In this document: piece after piece, positions 8,436 through 16,117 of the stretch
Layout of the letters: each line of letters opens with the position of its first letter
How positions within the stretch are numbered: the first letter of the stretch is position 1
From: Rhodoplanes serenus
Lineage (GTDB): Bacteria > Pseudomonadota > Alphaproteobacteria > Rhizobiales > Xanthobacteraceae
Length of the DNA: 39,762 bases
Direction: 5' to 3'
Assembly: GCA_945897515.1 (NCBI GenBank)
Contig: CAMDFO010000038.1
Coordinates: 1 to 39,762, forward strand
Notes under the pieces: generated by a model
What the model saw: only the letters and a program-made list of their open reading frames with translations
Told to the model about the DNA's origin: nothing
The model's database searches: none
Program-made: the position numbers and the translations under genes

Positions 8436-9536
8436 TCAGCGCGCCGGGATGAAGGTCGGCCCGACCTCGCGCACCGCACGCCTGGGCTCCGGTTCCGCCG
8501 GCGTCACATCAGCCGGCTGGGCCGTGGCGGTCACCGCAGGCGGGCCCGCGGCCGGTCTCTGCGGCGTCCGGGGATCGGGCCGGGCATTGCGCGGCTCCGG
8601 CCGGATCGGTTTGCCTTGCGCGTCGAAGCGCGGCAGCGACATTTGCCGGGCGCGTTCCTCGCTCACCACGACGTCGCCACGTTCGACGGTCTGGTCGTCG
8701 AGATGCTTGAGCGCCTGGGCCCAACTCTCGCCGGGACGCCTGCAACTGCAACTGGAGTCGAATGCCGTGCGATAGCGAAACGCGGTCGGCAGCGCGGTGT
8801 AAGGCTGACCGGCGATCGATGTCGCCTGGTTCATGTCTTCGCCGGGATTGCGGTGCGAATAGAGCGCCACCTCGGCGGCCGGACAGGAGCGCTGGCAAAC
8901 GCGCTCGTCGTCGCGGAATTTGGCGGGCACGGTGGCAAACGAGATCGGATAGTAGTAGCCGTCGCAGGTGCGCACGCACACCGTCTTGAAGGTGCCCGAC
9001 GGCTGCGACTCGCTCGGCGTGAAGATCGAGCTTGGCCCGAACAGCGATTCGAACAAGCCGCCGCGCGGCTGCGGCGCCGCGGCCTGCCGGTATTGCGGAC
9101 CGCAATCGTTCTGCGAAAGCGCCGCAAGGATGGTGCGGCGCTGCGCATCGCGTTCCGGCCCAGGTTGGTTCTGCTGCTGCAGCCGCGCCAGATCGTTCTG
9201 GACCTTATCGAGATTGGCGCGCTGCTGCTGGACGCGGGTGTTGAGCGGACCGCATTGCGCGGCCTGTCCGCCGAACAGGAAGAAACCCATTCCCTCGCAG
9301 CCGGCCTGCCGCGATTGCGCCAGCGTGCGGTCGAGCTCGAACTGCTGCTTGTTGGCGGCGTCCTCGAACCGCTTGATCTGATCGGCGCGGGCCGGATCGG
9401 CTCCGCCGCCGCGGTCGAATGCGGCGAGCTGGCCTTCGAGCCGGACACAGGCCTGGCTCTGCTGGGCATGCGCGGGCAGCGCCGCCGCCAATGCCACGAT
9501 GGCCGGCGCCAGCCCTCGGAGCAAGGCGGACGTCAT
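8436..9536 (-). CDS. DUF2865 domain-containing exported protein
   Basis: Encodes 366 residues. The ATG at 9536 is preferred over an upstream in-frame start because of a G-rich Shine-Dalgarno (GGGGGG 7-12 bases ahead) and a signal peptide ending AHAQQ. The mature protein has a coiled-coil-like Gln-rich region (about 50-130), then a Cys-containing globular region with VCVRTCDGYYYPISFAT, CQRSCPAAEVALY and SCSCRRPGESWAQAL. These match the DUF2865 family of alphaproteobacterial periplasmic proteins. The C-terminal 70 residues are a Pro/Arg-rich tail. Function unknown; the paired cysteines suggest disulfides and envelope location. Confidence 0.8.
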   Translation of the reverse strand: MTSALLRGLAPAIVALAAALPAHAQQSQACVRLEGQLAAFDRGGGADPARADQIKRFEDAANKQQFELDRTLAQSRQAGCEGMGFFLFGGQAAQCGPLNTRVQQQRANLDKVQNDLARLQQQNQPGPERDAQRRTILAALSQNDCGPQYRQAAAPQPRGGLFESLFGPSSIFTPSESQPSGTFKTVCVRTCDGYYYPISFATVPAKFRDDERVCQRSCPAAEVALYSHRNPGEDMNQATSIAGQPYTALPTAFRYRTAFDSSCSCRRPGESWAQALKHLDDQTVERGDVVVSEERARQMSLPRFDAQGKPIRPEPRNARPDPRTPQRPAAGPPAVTATAQPADVTPAEPEPRRAVREVGPTFIPAR

Positions 9537-9636
9537 CGCACCCCCCAATCGCGGATGAAGATTCGACCGCACAACCGTCCTTTGCGACGTTGATTCCGAC
9601 TGGCACCCAAAGTGTGAACGGCGGGCCGCCAACCCG

Positions 9637-10548
9637 TCAAGCATCAGCAGAATGGGCCTTTTCGGTGGCCGTGGCTGCGACCCCCCGACGCTGCGACTCT
9701 GCTCGTAGATTCCATAGCACGCCGCAGACGATCAGGCCCGCACCCAAAAACACGAAGACATCCAGCCCCTCATTGTAAAACAGCCAGCCCACAAGCGCGA
9801 TCAGCGGGATACGCACGAAGTCGATCGGCACCACCACCGACGCGTCGCCGTAGCGGAACGCCTTGGTAAGGCAGAAGTGCGAGGTCAGCCCGGCGATGCC
9901 CATGCCGAGCGCAGGCAGCCAAGTGCTTTCGCCGAGCCGCAGCAGGAACAAGGGGTCGCTTCCCGCCAGCGCCATCGGAAACTGCATCAGGTTCATCCAG
10001 AAGATGATCGCGAACGTGCTGACGTTGGCGGTGAGCTGCTTGGTGGCGATCAGCGACAGCGCGTAGGCCAGCGCCGCCACCAGAACCAGCAGGGCCGCCG
10101 GCTGGAAGCTCTCCATGCCGGGACGCACGATCACTACCACGCCGAGGAAGCCGAGCACGATGCTGCCGATGCGGCTCGGCGTCAGCCGTTCGCCGAGCAG
10201 CGGGACCGCGAGGACGGCGACCCACATCGGCATGGTGAATTCGAGCGCGAACACGGTTGCAAGCGGCAGGACCGTGATCGCCTTGGTCCAGAAGCACTGT
10301 CCGACGAAGTGAATGCCGTTGCGCCAGGCATGCATCCCCATGCGGCGGGGCGCCAGTTCGCGACGCAACGCCGGTACCGTCGCGACCAGCGCCAACAGGA
10401 CCAGCAGGCCGAAGCCCGATCGGATCGACAGGATTTCGAATGTGTTCAGCGCGCTCGACAGTCCGCGGATCGACACCGCCGACAGCGAAAACGACAGCAG
10501 CGCGCCGGTCATCCAGAATACGACACGGCCGAGGTTATGGGTGGCCAC
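9637..10548 (-). CDS. EamA/DMT superfamily transporter
   Basis: Encodes 303 residues with about ten hydrophobic segments arranged as two five-helix EamA repeats, for example LEFTMPMWVAVLAVPLLGERL in the first and VPIDFVRIPLIALVGWLFYNEG in the second. The family exports metabolites or amino acids across the inner membrane; the substrate cannot be told. The start is a GTG at 10548 with a poor Shine-Dalgarno (AAGAGCAAGA some distance upstream). It lies downstream of maiA in the same direction, but hairpins between them suggest separate transcripts. Confidence 0.85.
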   Translation of the reverse strand: MATHNLGRVVFWMTGALLSFSLSAVSIRGLSSALNTFEILSIRSGFGLLVLLALVATVPALRRELAPRRMGMHAWRNGIHFVGQCFWTKAITVLPLATVFALEFTMPMWVAVLAVPLLGERLTPSRIGSIVLGFLGVVVIVRPGMESFQPAALLVLVAALAYALSLIATKQLTANVSTFAIIFWMNLMQFPMALAGSDPLFLLRLGESTWLPALGMGIAGLTSHFCLTKAFRYGDASVVVPIDFVRIPLIALVGWLFYNEGLDVFVFLGAGLIVCGVLWNLRAESQRRGVAATATEKAHSADA

Positions 10549-10577
10549 GATTTTTTCTTGCTCTTTGGGGGGCGGCC

Positions 10578-10600
10578 GGACGGCCGGTTCAAGGCCGTCC
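10578..10600 (-). terminator. Hairpin downstream of maiA
   Basis: GGACGGCC (10578-10585) and GGCCGTCC (10593-10600) form a perfect 8-pair stem with a 7-base loop. On the minus strand it lies after the maiA stop and before the EamA gene. The minus strand downstream is A-rich rather than T-rich, so a purely intrinsic mechanism is doubtful. An imperfect second hairpin (GCATTTT... / ...AAAATGC, about 10606-10640) lies next to it. Confidence 0.45.
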
Positions 10601-10662
10601 TTATGGCATTTTCCGCGGCCAACCGCTCCGCGAAAATGCGCTGGCAGCCCTGCGCGGAGCGG

Positions 10663-11298
10663 TCACTCCGCGTCGGGTTGGTTCTCCGGCCGCGCCTTGT
10701 CGAAGGCCGGAAGCTTCAACAGCGCCGCATCGGCCGCGACCAGCTTGGGATACTTGTCGAGCGGCACCTTGAGCCGCCGCGCATTGAACATCTGCGGCAC
10801 CAGGCAGACATCGGCCATCGTCACTTGATTCCCGAACGAGTAGGGGCCGGGCCCGATCATCGCCTCCAGCGACTCGAAACCGGCGTGGATCCAATAATGG
10901 TACCAGGCGTCGATCTCGGGCTGCTCCTTCTTCATTTCGCGCTTGAGCGCCTGCAGCGTACCGAGATTGTTAAGCGGGTGGATGTCGCAGGCGATCACCT
11001 GCGAGAACGCCCGCACATGCGCGCGCTGGACCGGATCGGCGGGAAGCAGTGCGGGTTTCGGGTACACCTCGTCGAGATAATCCAGGATCGCAAGCGACTG
11101 AGTCAGCACTTCGCCGCTGTCGAGCGCGAGCGACGGCACCCGCATGTGCGGATTGACCGCGCGGTAATTCTCGCTGCGGTGCTGTCCGCCGTCCTTGGTG
11201 AGATGAATCGGCACGCTCTCGTAGGCGATGCCTTTGAGATTGAGCGCGATGCGGACCCGGTAGGCGGCGGATGAGCGGAAATAGGTATAGAGCTTCAC
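10663..11298 (-). CDS. maiA: Maleylacetoacetate isomerase (zeta-class GST)
   Basis: Encodes 211 residues that isomerise maleylacetoacetate to fumarylacetoacetate with glutathione as cofactor. The N-terminus VKLYTYFRSSAAYRVRIALN is the zeta-class glutathione-binding motif. The GTG at 11298 is chosen because AGGAGG stands 4 bases before it, giving the family's usual N-terminus; an upstream ATG at 11322 would add eight unrelated residues. The neighbouring hmgA and fahA encode the steps before and after, which supports the assignment over a generic GST. A MarR gene ends 46 bases upstream, so marR-maiA may be one transcript. Confidence 0.9.
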   Translation of the reverse strand: MKLYTYFRSSAAYRVRIALNLKGIAYESVPIHLTKDGGQHRSENYRAVNPHMRVPSLALDSGEVLTQSLAILDYLDEVYPKPALLPADPVQRAHVRAFSQVIACDIHPLNNLGTLQALKREMKKEQPEIDAWYHYWIHAGFESLEAMIGPGPYSFGNQVTMADVCLVPQMFNARRLKVPLDKYPKLVAADAALLKLPAFDKARPENQPDAE

Positions 11299-11344
11299 GA
11301 AACCTCCTTGCGATGCGGCCAATCGCTTGGCGCCATCCGCAAGT

Positions 11345-11878
11345 TTAGCCGCCCCGCCGGGCCTTGGCGAACTCGGCCGATAGCTGGGTCGACCGCTCGG
11401 TCAATCGGCTGATGGCGCGCTCGAGCGCCGGACGGTCGGCAGGTTCGATGGCCTCGTAGAGCCGGTTGGAAAAATCCAGCGCGACCGGGGCCAGGTCCTC
11501 GTACATCTCGCGGCCGGCCGGCGTCAGCGCGAGGAAGGATTCGCGCAGGTCGGCGCGGTTCGAGCGTCGTGCGAGCAGCTTGCGCTTCTCCAGCATCGCT
11601 ACGGCGCGCGATACCTTGGTCTTGTGCATGTGGCTGTGGGCGCCGATCGCTTTGCCGGTCATCATGCCGTACTGGCCGAGCGTGACCAGCACGCGCCATT
11701 CCGGCACTCCGATATTGTAGCGGTCGGCGTAGATACGCGACAGCGATTGCGAGACGAGGCTCGCCACCACGTTCAGGCGGTAGGGCAGGAATTCTTCAAG
11801 CTTCAGCGGGGCCATGTCGCCATGCCCAACCGGCGTGTGGGCGGCGCTGTCTTCGGCCGGACCGCTTTCGATCTGCAC
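11345..11878 (-). CDS. MarR family regulator, probable repressor of homogentisate genes
   Basis: Encodes about 177 residues. The core (LKLEEFLPYRLNVVASLVSQ ...) has the MarR dimerisation helices, and the winged helix covers EWRVLVTLGQYGMMTGKAIG, HMHKTKVSRAVAMLEKRKLL and the wing RRSNRADLRESFLALTPAG. The start is uncertain: GTG at 11878 follows a strong GAGGGGGGC Shine-Dalgarno, whereas the later ATG at 11815 (156 residues) has none. It lies divergently from hmgA and upstream of maiA, so it probably controls both and senses homogentisate or a related aromatic acid, like the described HmgR proteins; the ligand is inferred. Confidence 0.85.
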   Translation of the reverse strand: MQIESGPAEDSAAHTPVGHGDMAPLKLEEFLPYRLNVVASLVSQSLSRIYADRYNIGVPEWRVLVTLGQYGMMTGKAIGAHSHMHKTKVSRAVAMLEKRKLLARRSNRADLRESFLALTPAGREMYEDLAPVALDFSNRLYEAIEPADRPALERAISRLTERSTQLSAEFAKARRGG

Positions 11879-11952
11879 GTGCTGCCCCCCTCGGGCATGG
11901 CGGCCCGTTGACCGGACCTGCAGACACCAGATTGGAATACCTTCAAGGTGAG

Positions 11953-11993
11953 TGCAACGGTCCCCCCGTTGCATGACCTTGCAGCCGGCTGCA
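11953..11993. promoter_or_regulatory. Two adjacent palindromes between marR and hmgA (candidate operators)
   Basis: TGCAACGG-N5-CCGTTGCA (11953-11973) has two perfect 8-base arms. Seven bases later TGCAGCCGGCTGCA (11980-11993) is a perfect 14-base palindrome. Both begin and end with TGCA. They sit in the 242-base gap between divergent marR and hmgA, where an autoregulating MarR dimer would bind. Confidence 0.55.
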
Positions 11994-12041
11994 GGCGAGT
12001 GCACGCTGCCCGTCGGCGGTTCTGCGTGGCGCGGCAATGGA

Positions 12042-12070
12042 TTGACCTTGGTTGCTAACGTAACTAAAAA
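12042..12070 (+). promoter_or_regulatory. Candidate hmgA promoter
   Basis: TTGACC (12042-12047) and TAAAAA (12065-12070) are separated by 17 bases. The spacer carries GTTGCTAACGTAAC (12051-12064), with GTT and AAC ends that could serve as a further repressor half-site pair. The start codon of hmgA is 50 bases downstream. Confidence 0.5.
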
Positions 12071-12120
12071 TCTTCCAAACTAAAGTCAAGACACCGAAAG
12101 CCCGGGAGGGCACGGCCGAT

Positions 12121-13428
12121 ATGACCAAATACATGTCCGGGTTCGGCAACAGCTTCGAGACCGAAGCGCTGCCGGGGGCGCTGCCGGTCGGGCGGAACTC
12201 GCCGCAAAAGGTGAACTACGGCCTGTACGCCGAGCAGCTCTCGGGTTCGCCGTTCACGGCGCCGCAAGCCACCAACCAGCGCACCTGGCTCTATCGCATC
12301 CGGCCGACCGTCCGGCATACCGGCCGCTTCCAGAAGATCGACAAGGGGCTGATCCGGACTGCGCCGGACCGCGACGACACCGATCTGCCGATCGGCCAGT
12401 TGCGCTGGAGCCCGACGCCGCTGCCCAAGAAGGCGCTGACCTTCGTCACCGGCATGCAGACCATCACCGTGGCGGGCGATGCCGAAGCCCAGAACGGGAT
12501 GGGCAGCCATGTGCTGCTCATCACGAAATCGATGAGCCATGAGCACTTTTCCAACTGCGACGGCGAAATGCTGGTAGTCGTGCAGCAGGGTAGCCTGCGC
12601 TTCGTCACCGAATTCGGCGTAATCGAGATCGAACCGGGCGAAATCTGCGTGATCCCGCGCGGAGTGATCTTCCGCGCCGAACTGACCGAAGGCCCAGTTC
12701 GCGGCTACGTCTGCGAAAATTACGGCGGCGCCTTGACGCTGCCGGATCGCGGCCCGATCGGCGCCAATTGTCTGGCCAACGCGCGCGATTTTCTTTGTCC
12801 CGTCGCGGCCTACGAGGACAGCGAAAAGCCTTGCACGCTGATCGTCAAATGGGGTGGCGAGCTTTACCGCACCAAGGTGTCGCATTCGCCGATCGACGTG
12901 GTGGCATGGCACGGCAACTACTATCCCTACAAATACGATCTGCGGCGGTTCTCTCCGGTCGGCGCGCTGCTGTTCGATCATCCCGATCCGTCGATCTACA
13001 CCGTGATGACGTCGCCGTCGGAAACGCCGGGTACGGCAAACGTGGATTTCGTGATCTTCCCTGAGCGCTGGGCGGTGGCCGAGAACACGTTCCGGCCGCC
13101 GTGGTATCACCGCAACATCATGTCGGAGTTCATGGGACTGGTTTACGGCGTCTATGATGCCAAGCCGGAGGGTTTCGTGCCCGGCGGCTTTAGCCTGCAC
13201 AACCAGATGCTGCCGCACGGTCCCGACAGCGATGCCTTCGAGAAGGCCAGCAATGCCGAATTGAAGCCGGTGAAGCTGACCAACACGCTCGCCTTCATGT
13301 TCGAGACGCGCTTCCGCCAGCACGTGACGAAATACGCCGCCACGCTTCCCACTCGGCAGGACGACTACATGGACTGCTGGAAGGGGCTCAAAAAGCATTT
13401 CAATCGCAAGCAACGGAAACCGAAATGA
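12121..13428 (+). CDS. hmgA: Homogentisate 1,2-dioxygenase
   Basis: A 435-residue non-haem iron dioxygenase that opens the homogentisate ring to maleylacetoacetate, the committed step of tyrosine and phenylalanine breakdown. The N-terminus [20 protein letters not shown] is diagnostic. Iron ligands by family alignment are His330 and Glu336 in [10 protein letters not shown], and His366 in MLPHGPD, with the same spacing as in the human enzyme. GGAGG lies at 12105-12109, 11 bases before the ATG. Its stop overlaps the fahA start (ATGA), so the two are translationally coupled. Confidence 0.97.
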   Translation: MTKYMSGFGNSFETEALPGALPVGRNSPQKVNYGLYAEQLSGSPFTAPQATNQRTWLYRIRPTVRHTGRFQKIDKGLIRTAPDRDDTDLPIGQLRWSPTPLPKKALTFVTGMQTITVAGDAEAQNGMGSHVLLITKSMSHEHFSNCDGEMLVVVQQGSLRFVTEFGVIEIEPGEICVIPRGVIFRAELTEGPVRGYVCENYGGALTLPDRGPIGANCLANARDFLCPVAAYEDSEKPCTLIVKWGGELYRTKVSHSPIDVVAWHGNYYPYKYDLRRFSPVGALLFDHPDPSIYTVMTSPSETPGTANVDFVIFPERWAVAENTFRPPWYHRNIMSEFMGLVYGVYDAKPEGFVPGGFSLHNQMLPHGPDSDAFEKASNAELKPVKLTNTLAFMFETRFRQHVTKYAATLPTRQDDYMDCWKGLKKHFNRKQRKPK

Positions 13429-14432
13429 AACTTGCCTCGCTCAAAGGCGGCCGCGACGGCCGGCTGGTCGTCGTCTCCCGGGATCTGTTGCGCACCGCCG
13501 ATGCCACCGCAGCGGCCCCGACGCTCCAGGCCGCGATCGACGACTGGGATGGGGTCGAACCGCGCCTGCGGAAGATCGCCGACGCGCTCGAAGCCGGGGA
13601 GGTGGCGCATGCGCCGTTCGATCCGAAGCAGTGCATGGCGCCATTGCCGCGTTCGTATGGCTGGGCCGATGGCTCGGCGTTCGTCAACCACGTCGCGCTG
13701 GTGCGCAAGGCGCGAGGCGCGGAACTGCCGGCTTCGTTCTGGACCGATCCGCTGATGTATCGCGGTGCCTCCGACGGGTTCCTCGGGCCATGCGATCCAA
13801 TCTCGGCCGGCGACGTAGCGTGGGGTGTCGACCTCGAAGCCGAGGTAGCGGTCATCATCAGCGATGTGAAGCAGGGCGCTGCGTCGAACGACACAGCGCC
13901 GGCGATCAAGCTGCTGATGCTGGTCAACGACGTGAGCCTGCGCAATCTGATCCCGGCGGAGCTCGCCAAGAGCTTCGGCTTTCTCCAGAGCAAGGGCCAG
14001 ACCGCGTTCTCGCCGGTTGCGGTAACGCCCGACGAGCTCGGCAAGGCGTGGGACGGCACCAAGGTCAGCCTGCCGCTGCTCAGCCAGGTCAACGGCAAGC
14101 CGTTCGGCAGGCCCAACGCCGGCACCGATTGCACCTTCGATTTCCCGACGCTGATCGCCCACGCGGTGAAAACCCGGCCACTGTACGCTGGCGCGATCAT
14201 CGGTTCGGGCACGGTGTCGAACCGCGACGCCGACGGCGGTCCGGGCAAGCCGGTGGAGGAGGGCGGCGTGGGCTATTCCTGCATCGCGGAAATCCGTTCG
14301 GTCGAGACCATCCGGCACGGCGCGCCGAAGACGCCGTTTCTCAATTTCGGCGACCGGGTGCGCATCGAAATGAACGACGCGGAGGGCCGCTCGATCTTCG
14401 GCGCGATCGACCAGGAGGTCGTGCGCGCGTGA
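13425..14432 (+). CDS. fahA: Fumarylacetoacetate hydrolase
   Basis: A 335-residue enzyme that hydrolyses fumarylacetoacetate to fumarate and acetoacetate, the last step of homogentisate degradation. It shows the FAH fold motifs: a [13 protein letters not shown] metal-binding block (Glu pair), [13 protein letters not shown], and [13 protein letters not shown]. Its length is that of the shorter bacterial type rather than the roughly 420-residue animal enzyme. The ATG shares four bases with the hmgA stop. Together with maiA across the divergent promoter it completes the pathway. Confidence 0.95.
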   Translation: MKLASLKGGRDGRLVVVSRDLLRTADATAAAPTLQAAIDDWDGVEPRLRKIADALEAGEVAHAPFDPKQCMAPLPRSYGWADGSAFVNHVALVRKARGAELPASFWTDPLMYRGASDGFLGPCDPISAGDVAWGVDLEAEVAVIISDVKQGAASNDTAPAIKLLMLVNDVSLRNLIPAELAKSFGFLQSKGQTAFSPVAVTPDELGKAWDGTKVSLPLLSQVNGKPFGRPNAGTDCTFDFPTLIAHAVKTRPLYAGAIIGSGTVSNRDADGGPGKPVEEGGVGYSCIAEIRSVETIRHGAPKTPFLNFGDRVRIEMNDAEGRSIFGAIDQEVVRA

Positions 14433-14527
14433 ATGCAGGCCCTGGCGCGTTCGTCCCCCTGTGCTAGCGTGATGACGCCAGGCCGCCGCGCAAAGAGCGG
14501 CCGCGGCGAACAAGGGGGAGACGTCCC

Positions 14528-14989
14528 ATGCTCGGCATTGGCTCGCGCTATTACATTCCTGCGCTCGGCAACATCTACGCCAAGCTCGATTCCTACATGC
14601 TGCCGCTGTTGCGGATCGCGCTTGGAGCGATCCTCATTCCACACGGCTGCCAGAAGCTGTTTGGCTGGTTCGGCGGAATGGGCTTCGCGAAGTTCTCGGG
14701 TCTGTTCGACCAACTCGGTTATCGGCCGGGTGCGTTCTGGGTCGCGGTCGTGGCGCTGACCGAGTTGGTCGGTGGGCTCATGCTGATCTTCGGCGCGTTC
14801 ACGCGGCTTGCCGCGCTTGGTGTCGTGATCTTCATGATCAACGCGGTGTGGTTCACCTCGGCCAAGGGCTTCTTCTGGACCGCCGGCGGCATGGAATTCT
14901 CGCTGCTGCTCCTGGTCGTTGCCTTGGTGTTCATGATCAAGGGTGGCGGCGAATATTCCGTCGACCAGAAGCTCAGCAAAGAACTCTGA
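14528..14989 (+). CDS. DoxX family membrane protein
   Basis: Encodes 153 residues with four hydrophobic helices. The first carries LRIALGAILIPHGCQKLFGW and the second FWVAVVALTELVGGLMLIFG, matching the DoxX family. AAGGGGGAG precedes the ATG by six bases. Family members are inner-membrane proteins linked to oxidative stress or respiration in a few species, but no general function is established. It begins 95 bases after fahA and could be read from the hmgA promoter. No link to homogentisate is known. Confidence 0.85.
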   Translation: MLGIGSRYYIPALGNIYAKLDSYMLPLLRIALGAILIPHGCQKLFGWFGGMGFAKFSGLFDQLGYRPGAFWVAVVALTELVGGLMLIFGAFTRLAALGVVIFMINAVWFTSAKGFFWTAGGMEFSLLLLVVALVFMIKGGGEYSVDQKLSKEL

Positions 14990-15002
14990 TCGGCTGATGC
15001 AC

Positions 15003-15038
15003 AAAAAACCGCCGCGCTCCCGGAAGCGCGCGGCGGTT
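15003..15038 (-). terminator. Intrinsic terminator of the Csp-like gene, possibly shared with doxX
   Basis: AACCGCCGCGC (15007-15017) pairs with GCGCGGCGGTT (15028-15038) around a 10-base loop. On the minus strand the stem is followed by a run of T (the complement of AAAAAA at 15003-15008), a classic terminator for the gene at 15057-15476. On the plus strand it follows doxX by 17 bases but has little T-run. Confidence 0.75.
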
Positions 15039-15056
15039 CGTTGGCTTTGACCGCGA

Positions 15057-15476
15057 TCAGGCCGGCATCCGCATCGTCGACAGCATATCGTTGCAGGCTT
15101 CGGCGCACGCCGTGCAGGCTTCCGCGCAGACCCGGCAGTGCTTGTGCATCTCGGCATGACGCGTGCACTCCGCAGCGCAGGCCCGGCAGAATGCGATGCA
15201 GTTGGCCAGCAGCGCTTCGAGCAGCTGGCGGTGTCCCGCCTTGTTCGAGCGGGACATGATGTTGCCGGCGGCGTTGCACACCGCGGCACAATCGAGATTG
15301 AGTCGGATGCAGGAAACCAGGTGCTCGACGTCGCGCTCGGACAGGCAGGCGTCGGCACAGGCCGTGCAGGTTTCAACGCAGTTGAAGCAGGCGTCGATGC
15401 AGTGGCTCATCGCGTCCGCGTGAGCCGGCTTTTCAGGATGGGAACGGAACATGGCGCGGACCGCGACAGCAGACAT
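15057..15476 (-). CDS. Four-helix-bundle copper-binding protein (Csp-like)
   Basis: A small protein of 139 residues with 18 cysteines in CxxxC and CxxC spacings along predicted helices: HCIDACFNCVETCTACADAC, then CIRLNLDCAAVC, CIAFCRACAAEC and CRVCAEACTACAEAC. This is the copper storage protein pattern (DUF326), in which cysteines lining a four-helix bundle hold many Cu(I) ions. There is no signal peptide, so it is probably cytosolic and closest to the Csp3 type. GAGGAGAGG lies six bases before the ATG at 15476. No copper exporter or chaperone gene is adjacent. A candidate stress promoter precedes it. Confidence 0.85.
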   Translation of the reverse strand: MSAVAVRAMFRSHPEKPAHADAMSHCIDACFNCVETCTACADACLSERDVEHLVSCIRLNLDCAAVCNAAGNIMSRSNKAGHRQLLEALLANCIAFCRACAAECTRHAEMHKHCRVCAEACTACAEACNDMLSTMRMPA

Positions 15477-15513
15477 AAATCCTCTCCTCTTTGGCTCCCG
15501 CGACGGGGAGAAA

Positions 15514-15538
15514 AACCCTTGCGTGCCGAATTGGTTCC
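15514..15538 (-). promoter_or_regulatory. Candidate EcfG (general stress sigma) promoter for the Csp-like gene
   Basis: Read on the minus strand, GGAAC (15538-15534), 17 bases, then GTT (15516-15514) matches the alphaproteobacterial EcfG/RpoE2 promoter form. It lies 38 bases ahead of the start codon. The match is by pattern only. Confidence 0.4.
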
Positions 15539-15620
15539 GAACAATTGATGTTCCATCGCCGGAACTCGATCCGACTCCGTCAACACGTGACCGTATTGTT
15601 CCACCCCCAGGAAAACGATC

Positions 15621-16043
15621 ATGAGTCCATCACCCACTTGCGGCGAGGTATTCAGTCACACCACGTTCGGTACCTCCGATATCGTGCGCGCCGCGAAATT
15701 TTACGATGCCGTGCTCGCCCCGCTTGGCCTCGTGCGACACAAGACTTTCAAGATCGCAATGGGTTACGCGCCGAAGGATTTTGACGGCATCAATGCGCCG
15801 TTCTGGCTGCTGCGGCCGCACGATCGCAAGGAGGCCAGTCCGGGCAACGGCGCCATGATGGCGTTCGCGGCGCCGACGCGCGCCGCGGTCGACGCGTTCC
15901 ATGCAGCCGCACTCGCTTCCGGCGGAACCGACGAGGGCGCGCCCGGCCTGCGCACGCATTACCATCCCAATTATTACGGCGCCTACGTGCGCGATCTCGA
16001 CGGCAACAAGCTGTGCGCCGTCTGCCATCACCTGGAAGGTTGA
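15621..16043 (+). CDS. VOC family (glyoxalase/dioxygenase fold) protein
   Basis: Encodes 140 residues with one vicinal-oxygen-chelate domain: the opening strand HTTFGTSDIVRAAKFYDAVL and the closing YYGAYVRDLDGNKLCAVCH. VOC proteins are cytoplasmic metalloenzymes or binding proteins; the substrate is not evident. The block HAAALASGGTDEGAPGLR recurs in the second VOC protein at 23001, so the two are paralogues. An ATG at 15621 follows AGGAAAACGATC (weak to fair Shine-Dalgarno). Its stop lies inside a dispersed palindrome. Confidence 0.85.
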   Translation: MSPSPTCGEVFSHTTFGTSDIVRAAKFYDAVLAPLGLVRHKTFKIAMGYAPKDFDGINAPFWLLRPHDRKEASPGNGAMMAFAAPTRAAVDAFHAAALASGGTDEGAPGLRTHYHPNYYGAYVRDLDGNKLCAVCHHLEG

Positions 16044-16092
16044 GCACGGTTCCAAAAGTGGGAAGCGGCTTTCGGAAAAGGATACTGCTCAA
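16040..16092. repeat. Dispersed imperfect palindrome overlapping the VOC stop codon
   Basis: A 53-base imperfect palindrome with TTGAGCA (16040-16046) and TGCTCAA (16086-16092) ends and an inner GGAAAAG / AAAAGTGG core. From memory this is a widespread Rhizobiales intergenic repeat (GAGCA...CCGGAAAAGTGG...TGCTC). Here it supplies the VOC stop codon (16041-16043) and lies before a convergent gene, where it may help end transcription. Confidence 0.65.
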
Positions 16093-16117
16093 CGCAAGAG
16101 CGAGTCCCCGTTCGGCG

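Noticed and set aside
9573..9597. GGAAT-N17-GTT on the minus strand upstream of the DUF2865 gene, as an EcfG promoter
   Set aside because: The spacing fits, but the -35 has a mismatch at a base usually invariant (GGAAC), so it was not listed.
9877..11274. Plus-strand ORF of 465 codons across the EamA and maiA genes
   Set aside because: It spans two well-supported minus-strand genes and their hairpin-bearing gap, with an Arg/Gln-rich product.
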